The translations under genes and the position numbers were made by a program. Below, piece by piece: positions 9,441 through 21,370 of a stretch of DNA of 64,000 nucleotides. The stretch is from Euglena gracilis. Its lineage: Eukaryota; Euglenida; Euglenophyceae; Euglenales. Position 1 is the stretch's first letter. Each line of letters starts with the position of its first letter. Location of the stretch: the NCBI GenBank assembly GCA_039621445.1, contig CP154954.1, forward strand, positions 61,067,858-61,131,857, written 5' to 3'. Below the pieces are notes generated by a model. It was not told where the DNA came from and searched no databases. It saw only the letters and a program-made list of their open reading frames with translations.

Positions 9441-11462
9441 AGCTTTTCCTGCGTCTCGATTGGGTGTCGCGATGGCAAATTTTGATGCAAATGTTTTTTG
9501 TTAAATGCACCCCCCCCCCCCTCGGGGGGTGTGGGTGGATGGGTCTGGGCCGGACCGGGGCGGGATCCCGCACCAGAGGCGCCGGGTATACCTTTTCGGC
9601 GCGAAGCGCCGAAAATTTTGAAAATTGCCTTTAACGGGCCCGATTTTGTAGGCTCCCCGCTCCCCCTCCCCGGTGGGGTCCCGCGCCACCCTGGGTGGGT
9701 GGGGGGATCCCCCCCGGGGGGTATTAAAAAGAAGCCTAGTTAAATATCCTTCTTTATGTCCATATATTTATATCCACCGCAGCAAGTTCCAGAGCCCAAC
9801 TTCACAGAGTTCAAGCATTTCTGGGCCGTTTGTTTTCTGACCAAAATCAATATCCACACTTTCCAAAATTTTAGCTGGTTTTGTGTGGAGCACCTTTGAT
9901 GGAAAAATGTGTGAAGACCTTTTTGACGGGTGTAATACTACTGGCAAGGAAAGTTCTCCACAGGTTTCCCCCGGGCCGGACACAAGGCTGACCCAGGGTT
10001 TGATATAAGGAGGGCGTACGGGGTTTAGGTGGGGGGTGTCCCCCCCTCCTCCTGGCCCGCACAGGAAGGGTCCGGAACACCCTCCCCCCCCCCACATGCC
10101 AGGGGGCGGACCGACCCTGGTACCCGGGACCCACCCCCAAAAAGCGTCAATTTTTTCCTCCGGTCCTTTGCGCCGAAAATTTTTTCCGTTTTTGGCACAT
10201 TTTTGCCCAAAAAGTGCCCAAAATGGAACTTTTGGTCGTTTTGGGGGGGTCAAAAATTTTCGCCCCGGCGCTTTGCGTCGGTGCGAAAAGCGGTCACCAG
10301 TCAAATATTTAAGCACTGGCCGACCCCCCCGGGGGGGGGGGTGGTTGACTGGTTTTTTTCAGATTGACTGTCTGGTTTCTGGCCCGGACCCCCTCCCCCC
10401 CAGGGGGGGGGTCGGCCAGGAGTGGGCAAAAGTGGCTTGAGTGACCCCGGCACCGGAAAATTTTTTTGGCCTAAAACGACTGGGAAGTGGCCTAAAGTGA
10501 CTGGGAAGTGGCCGTTTTTCTGAGTGGCCGACCCCCTAGGGGGTGTCTGGCTGGTTTTCCGAAAATGAGTGACTGACTGGTTTTCAAAAAAGTGGAGTGA
10601 CCCCCCTCCCCCGGGTTTGGTAAAAAATTGTATGACCCGGACAGCGCCACTGTTTAGGTGGGGGTGCCCCCCCCCCCCTCCTGGCCCGCAGGGGGGGTCC
10701 GGACCCCCCCCCCCACCTGTCCTTTTGTCGAGCCCTGGCTGAACCATCTCCTGTGAGCATTCCTCATAACACAAGACACTCGTTTGTTAATTAGAGTCCT
10801 GGTCAGGATTGAACCCACCCCCCCGCATGTTAAGGGTTGCGTGCGACCCCCAGGGCAGAACGGGAATCGGCCAAACAGCCAGGGTGGTGGGGGGGGGGGT
10901 GGACCCCCCCCACCACCTCTTCCCATATTTCTTGGCACCAACTTTTGGACCCGAAATTGTTGTCCGGCGCCCAAGGCGCCGGATGTTTATTGGACCCGTT
11001 TTGGGACTCATACCTACCCCCCCCCCCCGGGAAACTGTCATGCCCGAGAACCTGTCAGGGTCCCGCCCGGGAAACTGTCAGGGTCCCCGGTCCGGCCAAC
11101 CTGTTAGGGTCGTTTTTCATTGACTTTCCCTTGAAATGCCTTACCCGGGAAACTGTCAGGGTCCCTGGTACCGGCCAACCTGTCAGCATAGGAAGTTGTC
11201 AGGGTCCCCGGTACTGGCAAACCTGTCAGGTGACAGTTTCCCGGGGGTGGGGGGGGGCAGGTATGGGAACCCCCCCAAAAAACCCCTCAAAACCCTATTT
11301 TTTCACACTTTCCAAAATTTCCACATTTTCTCAAATTTTGATTTTGAGAGGTTTTTGCACCATTGAAAGTCAAAAAACTTCAAGGAAAAAATGTCAGTAA
11401 AAATTGACTGTGCCAAAATCCACTCTTACTCATTTTTTTTCAACCCCTGCTGCCCCCCCCCC
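9441..11462. other. poly-C modules, no gene
   Basis: Contains a GGCGCGAAGCGCCGAAAATT hairpin-like word, T-rich text, GATATAAGGAGGGCGTACGG, several GGCCCGCA/GGTCCGGA poly-C modules, GACTGGTTTTC words and the CTGTCAGGGTCC cluster at 11011-11263. The minus-strand frame here and its 334-codon counterpart at 16392-17396 are Pro/Gly-rich and run through poly-C tracts; they are not convincing genes. Confidence 0.6.
11011..11263. repeat. CTGTCAGGGTCC cluster inside inverted arms
   Basis: At least six copies of GGGAAACTGTCAGGGTCC or CCGGCCAACCTGTCAG-type words, bounded by inverted arms. The left arm is TACCTA, poly-C, GGGAAACTGTCA (11011-11040); the right arm is TGACAGTTTCCCGGGGG followed by poly-G and CAGGTA (11231-11263). 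Copies lie near 17636-17889 in unit 2 and 25911-26162 in unit 3. Confidence 0.8.
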
Positions 11463-13849
11463 TTGTCGTACGACCACCCCTCATTTACGACAACCCCCTG
11501 GTCACAGGTTGCAGGTCATGGAGTCACAGGTTGCGGGTTGCAAAAACTTCAACACCACCTTAACTTCGACCGCTCCCTCATTTACGACCACCCCCCTGTC
11601 GCAGGTTGCCGGTTATGGGGTGTTATGACCCCCGGCAGGGCGGTTCATAAGGGACGGGATTTTTTTTAGTAAAACACCGCAAAAAAATTTTTACGGCGCC
11701 GGGTGTTTTTTTAACCCATTTTGGGACCATATGCAGGCGCCCATGGCTAAAATGGCCAAAAAATGGCCTTAAATGGCGGCCTATAATGGCCTGAAATGGC
11801 CTAAAATGGGGATATTTTGGGCTTGACCATAGGTGCTTGCCAAGGTTGACTGCTTGTTTCTTTTTGAAACAGAAAAAGCGTGGTTCTTCTTAAAAAAGAA
11901 AGTCAGGTTTTTATTAGAAAAAAACACGTACTTTCTGTTTCAAAAAAGAACAAGTTTTTTTGTAAATAATTTTTTTAAAAAGCCATGTTTTTTAAAAAAA
12001 AACAACAAAAAAACGTCTAGAAAAACTCAAAAACGTCACTTTTTGATGACCAAAAGAATGACTTTAGAACTTTTTACGCAAAAAATGGCCATTTCACAAT
12101 TAAAACTCCCTCAAACCCCATTTTTCACACCTTCCAAAAAATTCTCAAAATTTTAATTTTGAGAATTTTTGAACCAGAAAGAGGCTGTTGAAAATCCAAA
12201 AAAATTTGACAGAAAAAAATGTCAGCAAAACTTGACTGTGCCAAAATTTGGTCCACTTTTTTTGGCCTGCATTATTTTCCACCCCCCTCCTAAAAGTACC
12301 AAATTTAACCCAGAAATGAGATTTTTCTGTGAAAAAAATGTGGTATTCCATCAAAAAATCACCAATTTTTTCGGCTTCCAATTTTGTCGGTTCTAATTTT
12401 ATCTAGCCCCAATTCAGCCCCCCCCCCCCCCCCGGTGTTTTGGGTTCATTTTTCAAAAATTTCAAAAATTTTCAGCCCAAGTCCCCCGTTTTCCCGAAAT
12501 TGGTGAAAATGTTGCCAAAATGTTTCCCCCCCAAACCCCATTTTTTTCACATTTTCTAAAATTTCAATATTTCTCAAAATGTTGATTTTGAGAGATTTTG
12601 GAAGCAAAAAAAATGCCACTGAAAACCCAAAAAAAAATCTAAGAAAAAAATGTCAGTAAAATTTGAATGTTCCAAAATTTGGCCCCATTTTTTTGACCAC
12701 CCTCTTAGGACTAACAATTTGACACCGTAAAATTTTGGCAATTTTTTTTGGAAAAATGTCATTTTCCAGCAAAAAACCATGTATTTTTGGTTCATTTTTT
12801 CAAAAAAATTACCATTTTTTAACCTGAAAAGGTTGAGTTTTTTTGTAAAAAAAATGTGGTTTTCCATCAAAAAATCATACGTTTTGGGTTCATTTTTTAA
12901 AAGGGTTTCCTGAATTCGGTGAAAATGCTGTTGTGGGTGTGGGGGGGTCAACCCCCCCCTCCCGCCACCTCCCGGGTGGGCCGGGTGGGGGTGTCGATAC
13001 CCCCCCCCTAGCCCTTCCCTTTCTGCCCTGGGCCACCCTCCTGGTCTCAGGTTGTACCCACCCCTGCCCTTGTTGTACGACCACCCCTCATTAATGTCCA
13101 CCCCCCGGTCGGAGGTTGCAGGTCATGGGGGTTATGACCCCCCCCGGTTGCAGGTTGCGAAAATTTCAACACCACCTTACCTACGACCGCCCCCTCGTTT
13201 ACGACCACCCCCCCAGGCGCAGGCTGCAGGTTGTGCGGGTGTTACGACCCCCCCCCTGGTCGCAGGTTGCGGGAACCCGGTTGTGGCTTGGAAATTGGGT
13301 TGTTTTTGGCATCCTGTCTTATGACCACCCCTGCAGGTTTGGGGATCATGCACGACCCCCCCAGTCGGGGTTATACGAAGGGGTAACCCCAAATAATGCC
13401 CCCCCGCCCATCGGGCTGGGGCGAAAAAAAATACCCCCCCTGGTTTTTGCGCCGAAGGCGCAGGTTTTGACCTAAAAATATAGGTAAAAATTGTAGTTTC
13501 TGACAACAAATTACGAAAAAAAAGTAATTTTCATGGATCATCTGACCTCCAAAAAAATGGTAAATTTAATGATAATGTACAAAAAATGACCGCAAGGGGG
13601 GTTTGGGTGCTTTTTTGAGTACTATGGGACTTCAAAAAAATTCGAGAATTTTGGAGAAGTAATACCCCCCCAAATACAACCCCCCCCCTCAGGCCGGGAC
13701 TTCGGGCGAAAAAATAATACCCCGGGGGAGCATTTTTTTTGGGGGGGGGGGTCAGGTTACCTGTTGGTGTTGAATGCACCGGAGGCCTGATGGGGTTTTT
13801 TTTGTTTCCCCAAGTTTGTGAACCACGTCATTTTGATGTATTTTTGCAG

Positions 13850-13996
13850 AAGCAGTGGTATGAGCTTAACCCCGAGGGCCCTGACAAGCCAAACAAGAAT
13901 TATTACGACCCACGAAAGTGGATCCGTGAGGCCGAGCTTGGAATGCTGGCCCGCGTCAAGGTGGCCTTCAAGGCGTTGAATTGCCCGGTGGCCTAA
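13850..13996 (+). CDS. class II aldolase terminal exon, copy 2
   Basis: Same protein as copy 1 (NPEGPDKPNKNYYDPR ending NCPVA, TAA) with the same TTTTTGCAG acceptor. No GGSGST-type exon lies between 7375 and this exon, so within the window it has no partner exon of its own. It could be a spare last exon reached by skipping copy 1, or a dead duplicate. The intact frame gives no sign of decay. Confidence 0.8.
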   Translation, partial: KQWYELNPEGPDKPNKNYYDPRKWIREAELGMLARVKVAFKALNCPVA

Positions 13997-14738
13997 AGCA
14001 GTTCATTGGTATCCCCTGAACCACACGACTCGTACCTGGAACGAAACGTTTATGGTTTTTTTTTGCTCATGCTTGCTGAAATTTGATCACGTCTTTCTTT
14101 TGTCGTTGCACGATACTCTCCAGCTTCCAGGGAGAGACGGAACACCCTCCGGAGGTACCTGTGAGGGGAGGGGGGGTGGTTGGGGGGGGGGGGGGGCACC
14201 ACAGGGTTCGAAACGAGGGTGCACGGCTCGATGTGCTTCACATTTTTTTGTTTTCCATTTTCACCGTCTTTCGAAAATTCCCAAAAATGTGCATTTTTTT
14301 GCAATTTTTTTCCAGCCTTTTTTGCGTTCTGTTGCATTTCTGCATGGTTCACCTGGTCTTCTCAGATTTTGACCATTTTTGCAATTGTTTGCATTTTTTT
14401 TGATGTTTGAAATTTTGACATTTTCCTCATTTGCAATCCCATTTTTTGCAAATTTTGGTACCCCATTGCAGGTTTCTGGGCAACCTTTGCATTTTCGTGA
14501 TTTTTTGTGCTAGGTTTGCATTTTTGTGACTTTGTGCACTTTTTCTCTGGGTTTTGGAAATTGCTTCAGCCAGAGACTTTTGGCACCGGGTTGGTCTGCA
14601 CTTTTGGCGCAGACCAACCCACCACTCCCTTGGGTCGAGTAATCTCCCCACAAGGGGCAGGGACACTCGAACTCCCTGGAGGCAAGCCGAAAAGGGGGGA
14701 AGGGACACCGAGGGCAAGCACAAAGACATTTTTTCGCC

Positions 14739-16064
14739 GCGCTGGGTTAGGAGGTCCCGCTTGGTGCCCTTTGTCGCCGGAGGTGGCTGATTCTTATCTT
14801 GCCCTTCGACACAAAAAAGGACAGGACAAGAGTTCACGAACGAAGAAGAACCAAGAAGAGACGTCAATATCAATTCAATATCCAGAAAAAAAAGACACGA
14901 CCCCGACGGACACCAATTGAAGACTCCATTCTGTAAAATTCATTTTGGACTTCAATGAGGAATGCCTTGGACAAGAAACCTGAATTATTTGGCCGCGGAA
15001 GTCCTGGAGCAGTGGCCGCAGCAGGAGAACTCGGGACCACTCACCATCTTCTTGTGCTTCGCCCTCTTGGTCCCTTCCTCCCCTTTCCTCTGTCGTGGGA
15101 GTCCGAAGACGCGGTCTACACGCGGAAAACCGGGGCCACCCTTCCCCCCCAGACCCCCACCCCAGAAATTTCCCAGCACAAACCCCCCCCAATGACGGCC
15201 ACGGTCCTTGGACCACTGGGGCCAGAAGGCCCAGAAAAAAGAGATCAGCCCCAGCCCTTGTGGGGCAAAGGCGGGGCCAGGGGGGCCCAAATTGCCTCCC
15301 AAAGAACATTCAATGAGGAGTTCGAATCAAGGCCAAGGACGCCACCACTACAGGGGCCATGGGGGCCAAGTTTTCAAGCAAATCCCCTCAGGAAGGGGCA
15401 GAAAAGCTCTGTACAACCCCCCCAATTCATCTTGCACAACAGCCCCCCTCAAGGGGACAGGGGGGGGGGCACAGCAGCCCCCCCAAGATTTCCAATGGGG
15501 CTGGAGGCCAAGAAGAACTCAAGGCCCAGAAGACCAACAGATGGATTATGGAAAAAGATTCATGTATGGAGTCCCTGGAGACCAGCAGGGTGGACCCACA
15601 GTGGACACCAAGAAGCTAAGAAAGCTGCTGGTAAATTCCCCGAGGGACCCACAGAGGCCCTCTGCCAAAAATGCGGGAAAAAGGGACCCACAGTGGCCCT
15701 TTCAATGACCCAGCCACAGGAGTAAAAGGGACCCTTTTGTGCCCTTTTTCGCCGGCGAGCAAGGCATGGCCTCACAATGGCAAACTGCTGAGCCCGAGGT
15801 GTCCTCGGGCTCCGCACTTTGCCCTTGTGAGGCCACGCCTTGCTCGCCGGCGGTGTTGTTTGGATTATTCTGGCGCGTTGGGTTAGGAGGTCCCGCTTAG
15901 TGCCTTTTTTCGCCGGAGTTGGCTAATTCTTAATTTGCCCTTCGATACCCAGAAGAAAGGAACGTCCACTACCTTATCAATTGGAAGAAGAAGAAGTCAA
16001 TCAATCAATTCAAATTATCCAGAGAAAGACGGTCGTGCAGAATGTCAAAGTTGAAATCGCAAAC
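14739..16064 (+). mobile_element. non-autonomous retroelement derivative, unit 2
   Basis: Counterpart of 8115-9440 with the same paired GGTTAGGAGGTCCCGCTT starts (near 14745 and 15884) and a few substitutions. The Pro/Gly-rich frame at 14955-15725 reads into a different end than its unit 1 counterpart because of a homopolymer length change, which argues against coding constraint. Confidence 0.6.
15750..15852. repeat. 103-bp near-perfect palindrome, unit 2
   Basis: Same sequence as the palindrome at 9125-9227, including the ATGG/CCAC mismatch. Confidence 0.92.
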
Positions 16065-19000
16065 TAGCTTTTCCTGCGTCTCGATTGGGTGTCGCGATGG
16101 CAAATTTTGATGCAAATGTTTTTTGTTAAATGCACCCCCCCCCCCTCGGGGGGTGTGGGTGGATGGGTCTGGGCCGGACCGGGGCGGGGTCCCGCACCAG
16201 AGGCGCCGGGTATACCTTTTCGGCGCGAAGCGCCGAAAATTTTGAAAATTGCCTTTAACGGGCCCGATTTTGTAGGCTCCCCGCTCCCCCTCCCCGGTGG
16301 GGTCCCGCGCAACCCTGGGTGGGTGGGGGGATCCCCCCCGGGGGGTATTAAAAAGAAGCCTAGTTAAATATCCATCTTTATGTCCATATATTTATATCCA
16401 CCGCAGCAAGTTCCAGAGCCCAACTTCACAGAGTTCAAGCATTTCTGGGCCGTTTGTTTTCTGACCAAAATCAATATCCACACTTTCCAAAATTTTAGCT
16501 GGTTTTGTGTGGAGCACCTTTGATGGAAAAATGTGTGAAGACCTTTTTGACGGGTGTAATACTACTGGCAAGGAAAGTTCTCCACAGGTTTCCCCCGGGC
16601 CGGACACAAGGCTGACCCAGGGTTTGATATAAGGAGGGCGTACGGGGTTTAGGTGGGGGGTGTCCCCCCCTCCTCCTGGCCCGCACAGGAAGGGTCCGGA
16701 ACACCCTCCCCCCCCCCACCTGCCAGGGGGCGGACCGACCCTGGTACCCGGGACCCACCCCCAAAAAGCGTCAATTTTTTCCTCCGGTCCTTTGCGCCGA
16801 AATTTCTTTGCGTTTTTGGCACATTTTTGCCCAAAAAGTGCCCAAAATGGAACTTTTGGTCGTTTTGGGGGGGTCAAAAATTTTCGCCCCGGCGCTTTGC
16901 GTCGGTGCGAAAAGCGGTCACCAGTCAAATATTTAAGCACTGGCCGACCCCCCCCCGGGGGGGGGGGTGGTTGACTGGTTTTTTTCAGATTGACTGTCTG
17001 GTTTCTGGCCCGGACCCCCTCCCCCCCAGCGGGGGGTCGGCCAGGAGTGGGCAAAAGTGGCCTGAGTGACCCCGGCACCGGAAAATTTTTTTGGCCTAAA
17101 ACGACTGGGAAGTGGCCTAAAGTGACTGGGAAGTGGCCGTTTTTCTGAGTGGCCGACCCCCTAGGGGGTGTCTGGCTGGTTTTCCGAAAATGAGTGACTG
17201 ACTGGTTTTCAAAAAAGTGGAGTGTCCCCCCTCCCCCGGGTTTGGTAAAAAATTGTATGACCCGGACAGCGCCACTGTTTAGGTGGGGGTGCCCCCCCCC
17301 CTCCTGGCCCGCAGGGGGGGTCCGGACCCCCCCCCCACCTGTCCTTTTGTCGAGCCCTGGCTGAACCATCTCCTGTGAGCATTCCTCATAACACAAGACA
17401 CTCGTTTGTTAAATAGAGTCCTGGTCAGGATGGAACCCACCCCCCCGCATGTTAAGGGTTGCGTGCGACCCCCAGGGCAGAACGGGAATCGGCCAAACAG
17501 CCAGGGTGGTGGGGGGGGGGGGTGGACCCCCCCCACCACCTCTTCCCATATTTCTTGGCGCACCAATTTTTGGACCCGAAATTGTTGTCCGGCGCCCAAG
17601 GCGCCGGATGTTTATTGGACCCGTTTTGGGTCTCATACCTACCCCCCCCCCCCGGGAAACTGTCATGCCCGAGAACCTGTCAGGGTCCCGCCCGGGAAAC
17701 TGTCAGGGTCCCCGGTCCGGCCAACCTGTTAGGGTCGTTTTTCATTGACTTTCCCTTGAAATGCCTTACCCGGGAAACTGTCAGGGTCCCTGGTACCGGC
17801 CAACCTGTCAGCATAGGAAGTTGTCAGGGTCCCCGGTACTGGCAAACCTGTCAGGTGACAGTTTCCCGGGGGTGGGGGGGGGCAGGTATGGGAACCCCCC
17901 CAAAAAACCCCTCAAACCCCTATTTTTTCACACTTTCCAAAATTTCCACATTTTCTCAAATTTTGATTTTGAGAGGTTTTTGCACCATTGAAAGTCAAAA
18001 AACTTCAAGGAAAAAATGTCAGTAAAAATTGACTGTGCCAAAATCCACTCTTATTCATTTTTTTTCAACCCCTGCTGCCCCCCCCCCTTGTCGTACGACC
18101 ACCCCTCATTTACGACAACCCCCTGGTCACAGGTTGCAGGTCATGGAGTCACAGGTTGCGGGTTGCAAAAACTTCAACACCACCTTAACTTCGACCGCTC
18201 CCTCATTTACGACCACCCCCCTGTCGCAGGTTGCCGGTTATGGGGTGTTATGACCCCCGGCAGGGCGGTTCATAAGGGACGGGATTTTTTTTAGTAAAAC
18301 ACCGCAAAAAAAATTTTACGGCGCCGGGTGTTTTTTTAACCCATTTTGGGACCATATGCAGGCGCCCATGGCTAAAATGGCCAAAAAATGGCCTTAAATG
18401 GCGGCCTATAATGGCCTGAAATGGCCTAAAATGGGGATATTTTGGGCTTGACCATGGGTGCTTGCCAAGGTTGACTGCTTGTTTCTTTTTGAAACAGAAA
18501 AAGCGTGGTTCTTCTTAAAAAAGAAAGTCAGGTTTTTATTAGAAAAAAACACGTACTTTCTGTTTCAAAAAAGAACAAGTTTTTTTGTAAATAATTTTTT
18601 TAAAAAGCCATGTTTTTTTAAAAAAAACAACAAAAAAACGTCTAGAAAAACTCAAAAACGTCACTTTTTGATGACCAAAAGAATGACTTTAGAACTTTTT
18701 ACGCAAAAAATGGCCATTTCACAATTAAAACTCCCTCAAACCCCATTTTTCACACCTTCCAAAAAATTCTCAAAATTTTAATTTTGAGAATTTTTGAACC
18801 AGAAAGAGGCTGTTGAAAATCCAAAAAAATTTGACAGAAAAAAATGTCAGCAAAACTTGACTGTGCCAAAATTTGGTCCACTTTTTTTGGCCTGCATTAT
18901 TTTCCACCCCCCTCCTAAAAGTACCAAATTTAACCCAGAAATGAGATTTTTCTGTGAAAAAAATGTGGTATTCCATCAAAAAATCACCAATTTTTTCGGC

Positions 19001-20484
19001 TTCCAATTTTGTCGGTTCTAATTTTATCTAGCCCCAATTCAGCCCCCCCCCCGGTGTTTTGGGTTCATTTTTCAAAAATTTCAAAAATTTTCAGCCCAAG
19101 TCCCCCGTTTTCCCGAAATTGGTGAAAATGTTGCCAAAATGTTTCCCCCCCAAACCCCATTTTTTTCACATTTTCTAAAATTTCAATATTTCTCAAAATG
19201 TTGATTTTGAGAGATTTTGGAAGCAAAAAAAATGCCACTGAAAACCCAAAAAAAAATCTAAGAAAAAAATGTCAGTAAAATTTGAATGTTCCAAAATTTG
19301 GCCCCATTTTTTTGACCACCCTCTTAGGACTAACAATTTGACACCGTAAAATTTTGGCAATTTTTTTTGGAAAAATGTCATTTTCCAGTAAAAAACCATG
19401 TATTTTTGGTTCATTTTTTCAAAAAAAATACCATTTTTTACCTGAAAAGTTTGAGTTTTTTTGTAAAAAAAATGTGGTTTTCCATCAAAAAATCATACGT
19501 TTTGGGTTCTTTTTTTAAAAAAAAAATTTCAAAAAATCCCGGGTTTCCTGAATTCGGTGAAAATGCTGTTGTGGGTGTGGGGGGGTCAACCCCCCCCCGC
19601 CACCTCCCGGGTGGGCCGGGTGGGGGTGTCGATACCCCCCCCCTAGCCCTTCCCTTTCTGCCCTGGGCCACCCTCCTGGTCTCAGGTTGTACCCACCCCT
19701 GCCCTTGTTGTACGACCACCCCTCATTAATGTCCACCCCCCGGTCGGAGGTTGCAGGTCATGGGGGTTATGACCCCCCCGGTTGCAGGTTGCGAAAATTT
19801 CAACACCACCTTACCTACGACCGCCCCCTCGTTTACGACCACCCCCCCAGTCGCAGGCTGCAGGTTGTGCGGGTGTTACGACCCCCCCCCCCCTGGTCGC
19901 AGGTTGCGGGAACCCGGTTGTGGCTTGGAAATTGGGTTGTTTTTGGCATCCTGTCTTATGACCACCCCTGCAGGTTTGGGGTTCATGCACGACCCCCCCA
20001 GTCGGGGTTATACGAAGGGGTAACCCCAAATAATGCCCCCCCGCCCATCGGGCTGGGGCGAAAAAAAATACCCCCCCTGGTTTTTGCGCCGAAGGCGCAG
20101 GTTTTGACCTAAAAATATAGGTAAAAATTGTAGTTTCTGACAACAAACTACGAAAAAAAAGTAATTTTCATGGATCATCTGACCTCCAAAAAAATGGTAA
20201 ATTTAATGATAATGTACAAAAAATGACCGCAAGGGGGGTTTTGGTGCTTTTTTCAGTACTATGGGACTTCAAAAAAATTCGAGAATTTTGGAGAAGTAAT
20301 ACCCCCCCAAATACAACCCCCCCCCCTCAGGCCGGGACTTCGGGCGAAAAAATAATACCCCGGGGGAGCATTTTTTTGGGGGGGGGTCAGGTTACCTGTT
20401 GGTGTTGAATGCACCGGAGGCCTGATGGGGTTTTTTTTGTTTCCCCAAGTTTGTGAACCACGTCATTTTGATGTATTTTTGCAG

Positions 20485-20631
20485 AAGCAGTGGTATGAGC
20501 TTAACCCTGAGGGAACTGACAGGCCGAACAAGAATTATTACGACCCACGAAAGTGGATCCGTGAGGCCGAGCTTGGCATGCTGGCCCGCGTCAAGGTGGC
20601 CTTCAAGGCGTTGAATTGCCCGGAGGCCTAA
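20485..20631 (+). CDS. class II aldolase terminal exon, copy 3
   Basis: NPEGTDRPNKNYYDPRKW and the same C-terminal helix, ending NCPEA and TAA. Compared with copies 1 and 2 it has T for P after NPEG, R for K in the DKPNK motif, and E for V near the end. The frame and TTTTTGCAG acceptor are intact. No partner exon lies nearby. Confidence 0.8.
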   Translation, partial: KQWYELNPEGTDRPNKNYYDPRKWIREAELGMLARVKVAFKALNCPEA

Positions 20632-21370
20632 AGGAGTTCATTGGTATCCCCTGAACCACACGACTCGTACATGGAACGAAACGTTTATGGTTTTTTTTTG
20701 CTCATGCTTGCTGAAATTTGATCACGTCTTTCTTTTGTCGTTGCACGACACTCTCCAGCTTACAGGGAGAAACGGAACGTCCTCCGGAGGAACCTGTGAG
20801 GGGAGGGGGGGTGGTTGGGGGGGGGGGGCACCACAGGGTTCGAAACGAGGGTGCACGGCTCGATGTGCTTCACATTTTTTTGTTTTCCATTTTCACCGTC
20901 TTTCGAAAATTCCCAAAAATGTGCATTTTTTTGCAATTTTTTTCCAGCCTTTTTTGCGTTTTGTTGCATTTCTGCATGGTTCACCTGGTCTTCTCAGATT
21001 TTGACCATTTTTGCAATTGTTTGCATTTTTTTTGATTTTTGAAATTTTGACATTTTCCTCATTTGCAATCCAATTTTTTGCAAATTTTGGTACCCCATTG
21101 CAGGTTTTTGGGCAACCTTTGCGTTTTCGTGATTTTTTGCGCTAGGTTTGCATTTTTGTGACTTTGTGCACTTTTTCTCTGAGTTTTGAGGACTCCTTCA
21201 GCCAGAGACTTTTGGCACCGGGTTGGTCTGCACTTTTGGCGCAGACCAACCCACCACTCCCTTGGGTCGAGTAATCTCCCCACAAGGGGCAGGGACACTC
21301 ACACTCCCTGGAGGCAAGCCGAAAAGGGGGGAAGGGACACCGAGGGCAAGCACAAAGACATTTTTTCGAC

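Larger units (their letters stand above)
4685..11462 (+). repeat. array unit 1, about 6.8 kb
   Basis: First of four head-to-tail units, defined here from TTGTCGTACGACCACCCCTC. Order within a unit: GTCGTACGACC/GGTTGC modules, A/T-rich hairpin modules, a second GTCGTACGACC block, a terminal aldolase exon, a TTTGCATTTTT-rich stretch, a retroelement derivative with a palindrome, then poly-C modules and a CTGTCAGGGTCC cluster. Unit 1 has an extra segment of roughly 150 bp near 6060-6170 that is missing from units 2 and 3 but present in unit 4 near 27770. Confidence 0.9.
11463..18087 (+). repeat. array unit 2, about 6.6 kb
   Basis: Almost the same as the second half of unit 1. The 7.1-10.8 kb and 13.7-17.4 kb stretches differ mainly in homopolymer lengths and scattered substitutions, which suggests recent duplication or homogenisation. 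It lacks the extra segment that unit 1 carries near 6060. Confidence 0.92.

Noticed and set aside
16392-17396. 334-codon minus-strand frame in array unit 2
   Set aside because: Pro/Gly/Arg-rich, crosses several poly-C/G modules, and its counterparts in units 1 and 3 are broken at different homopolymers, so it is not conserved as a protein.
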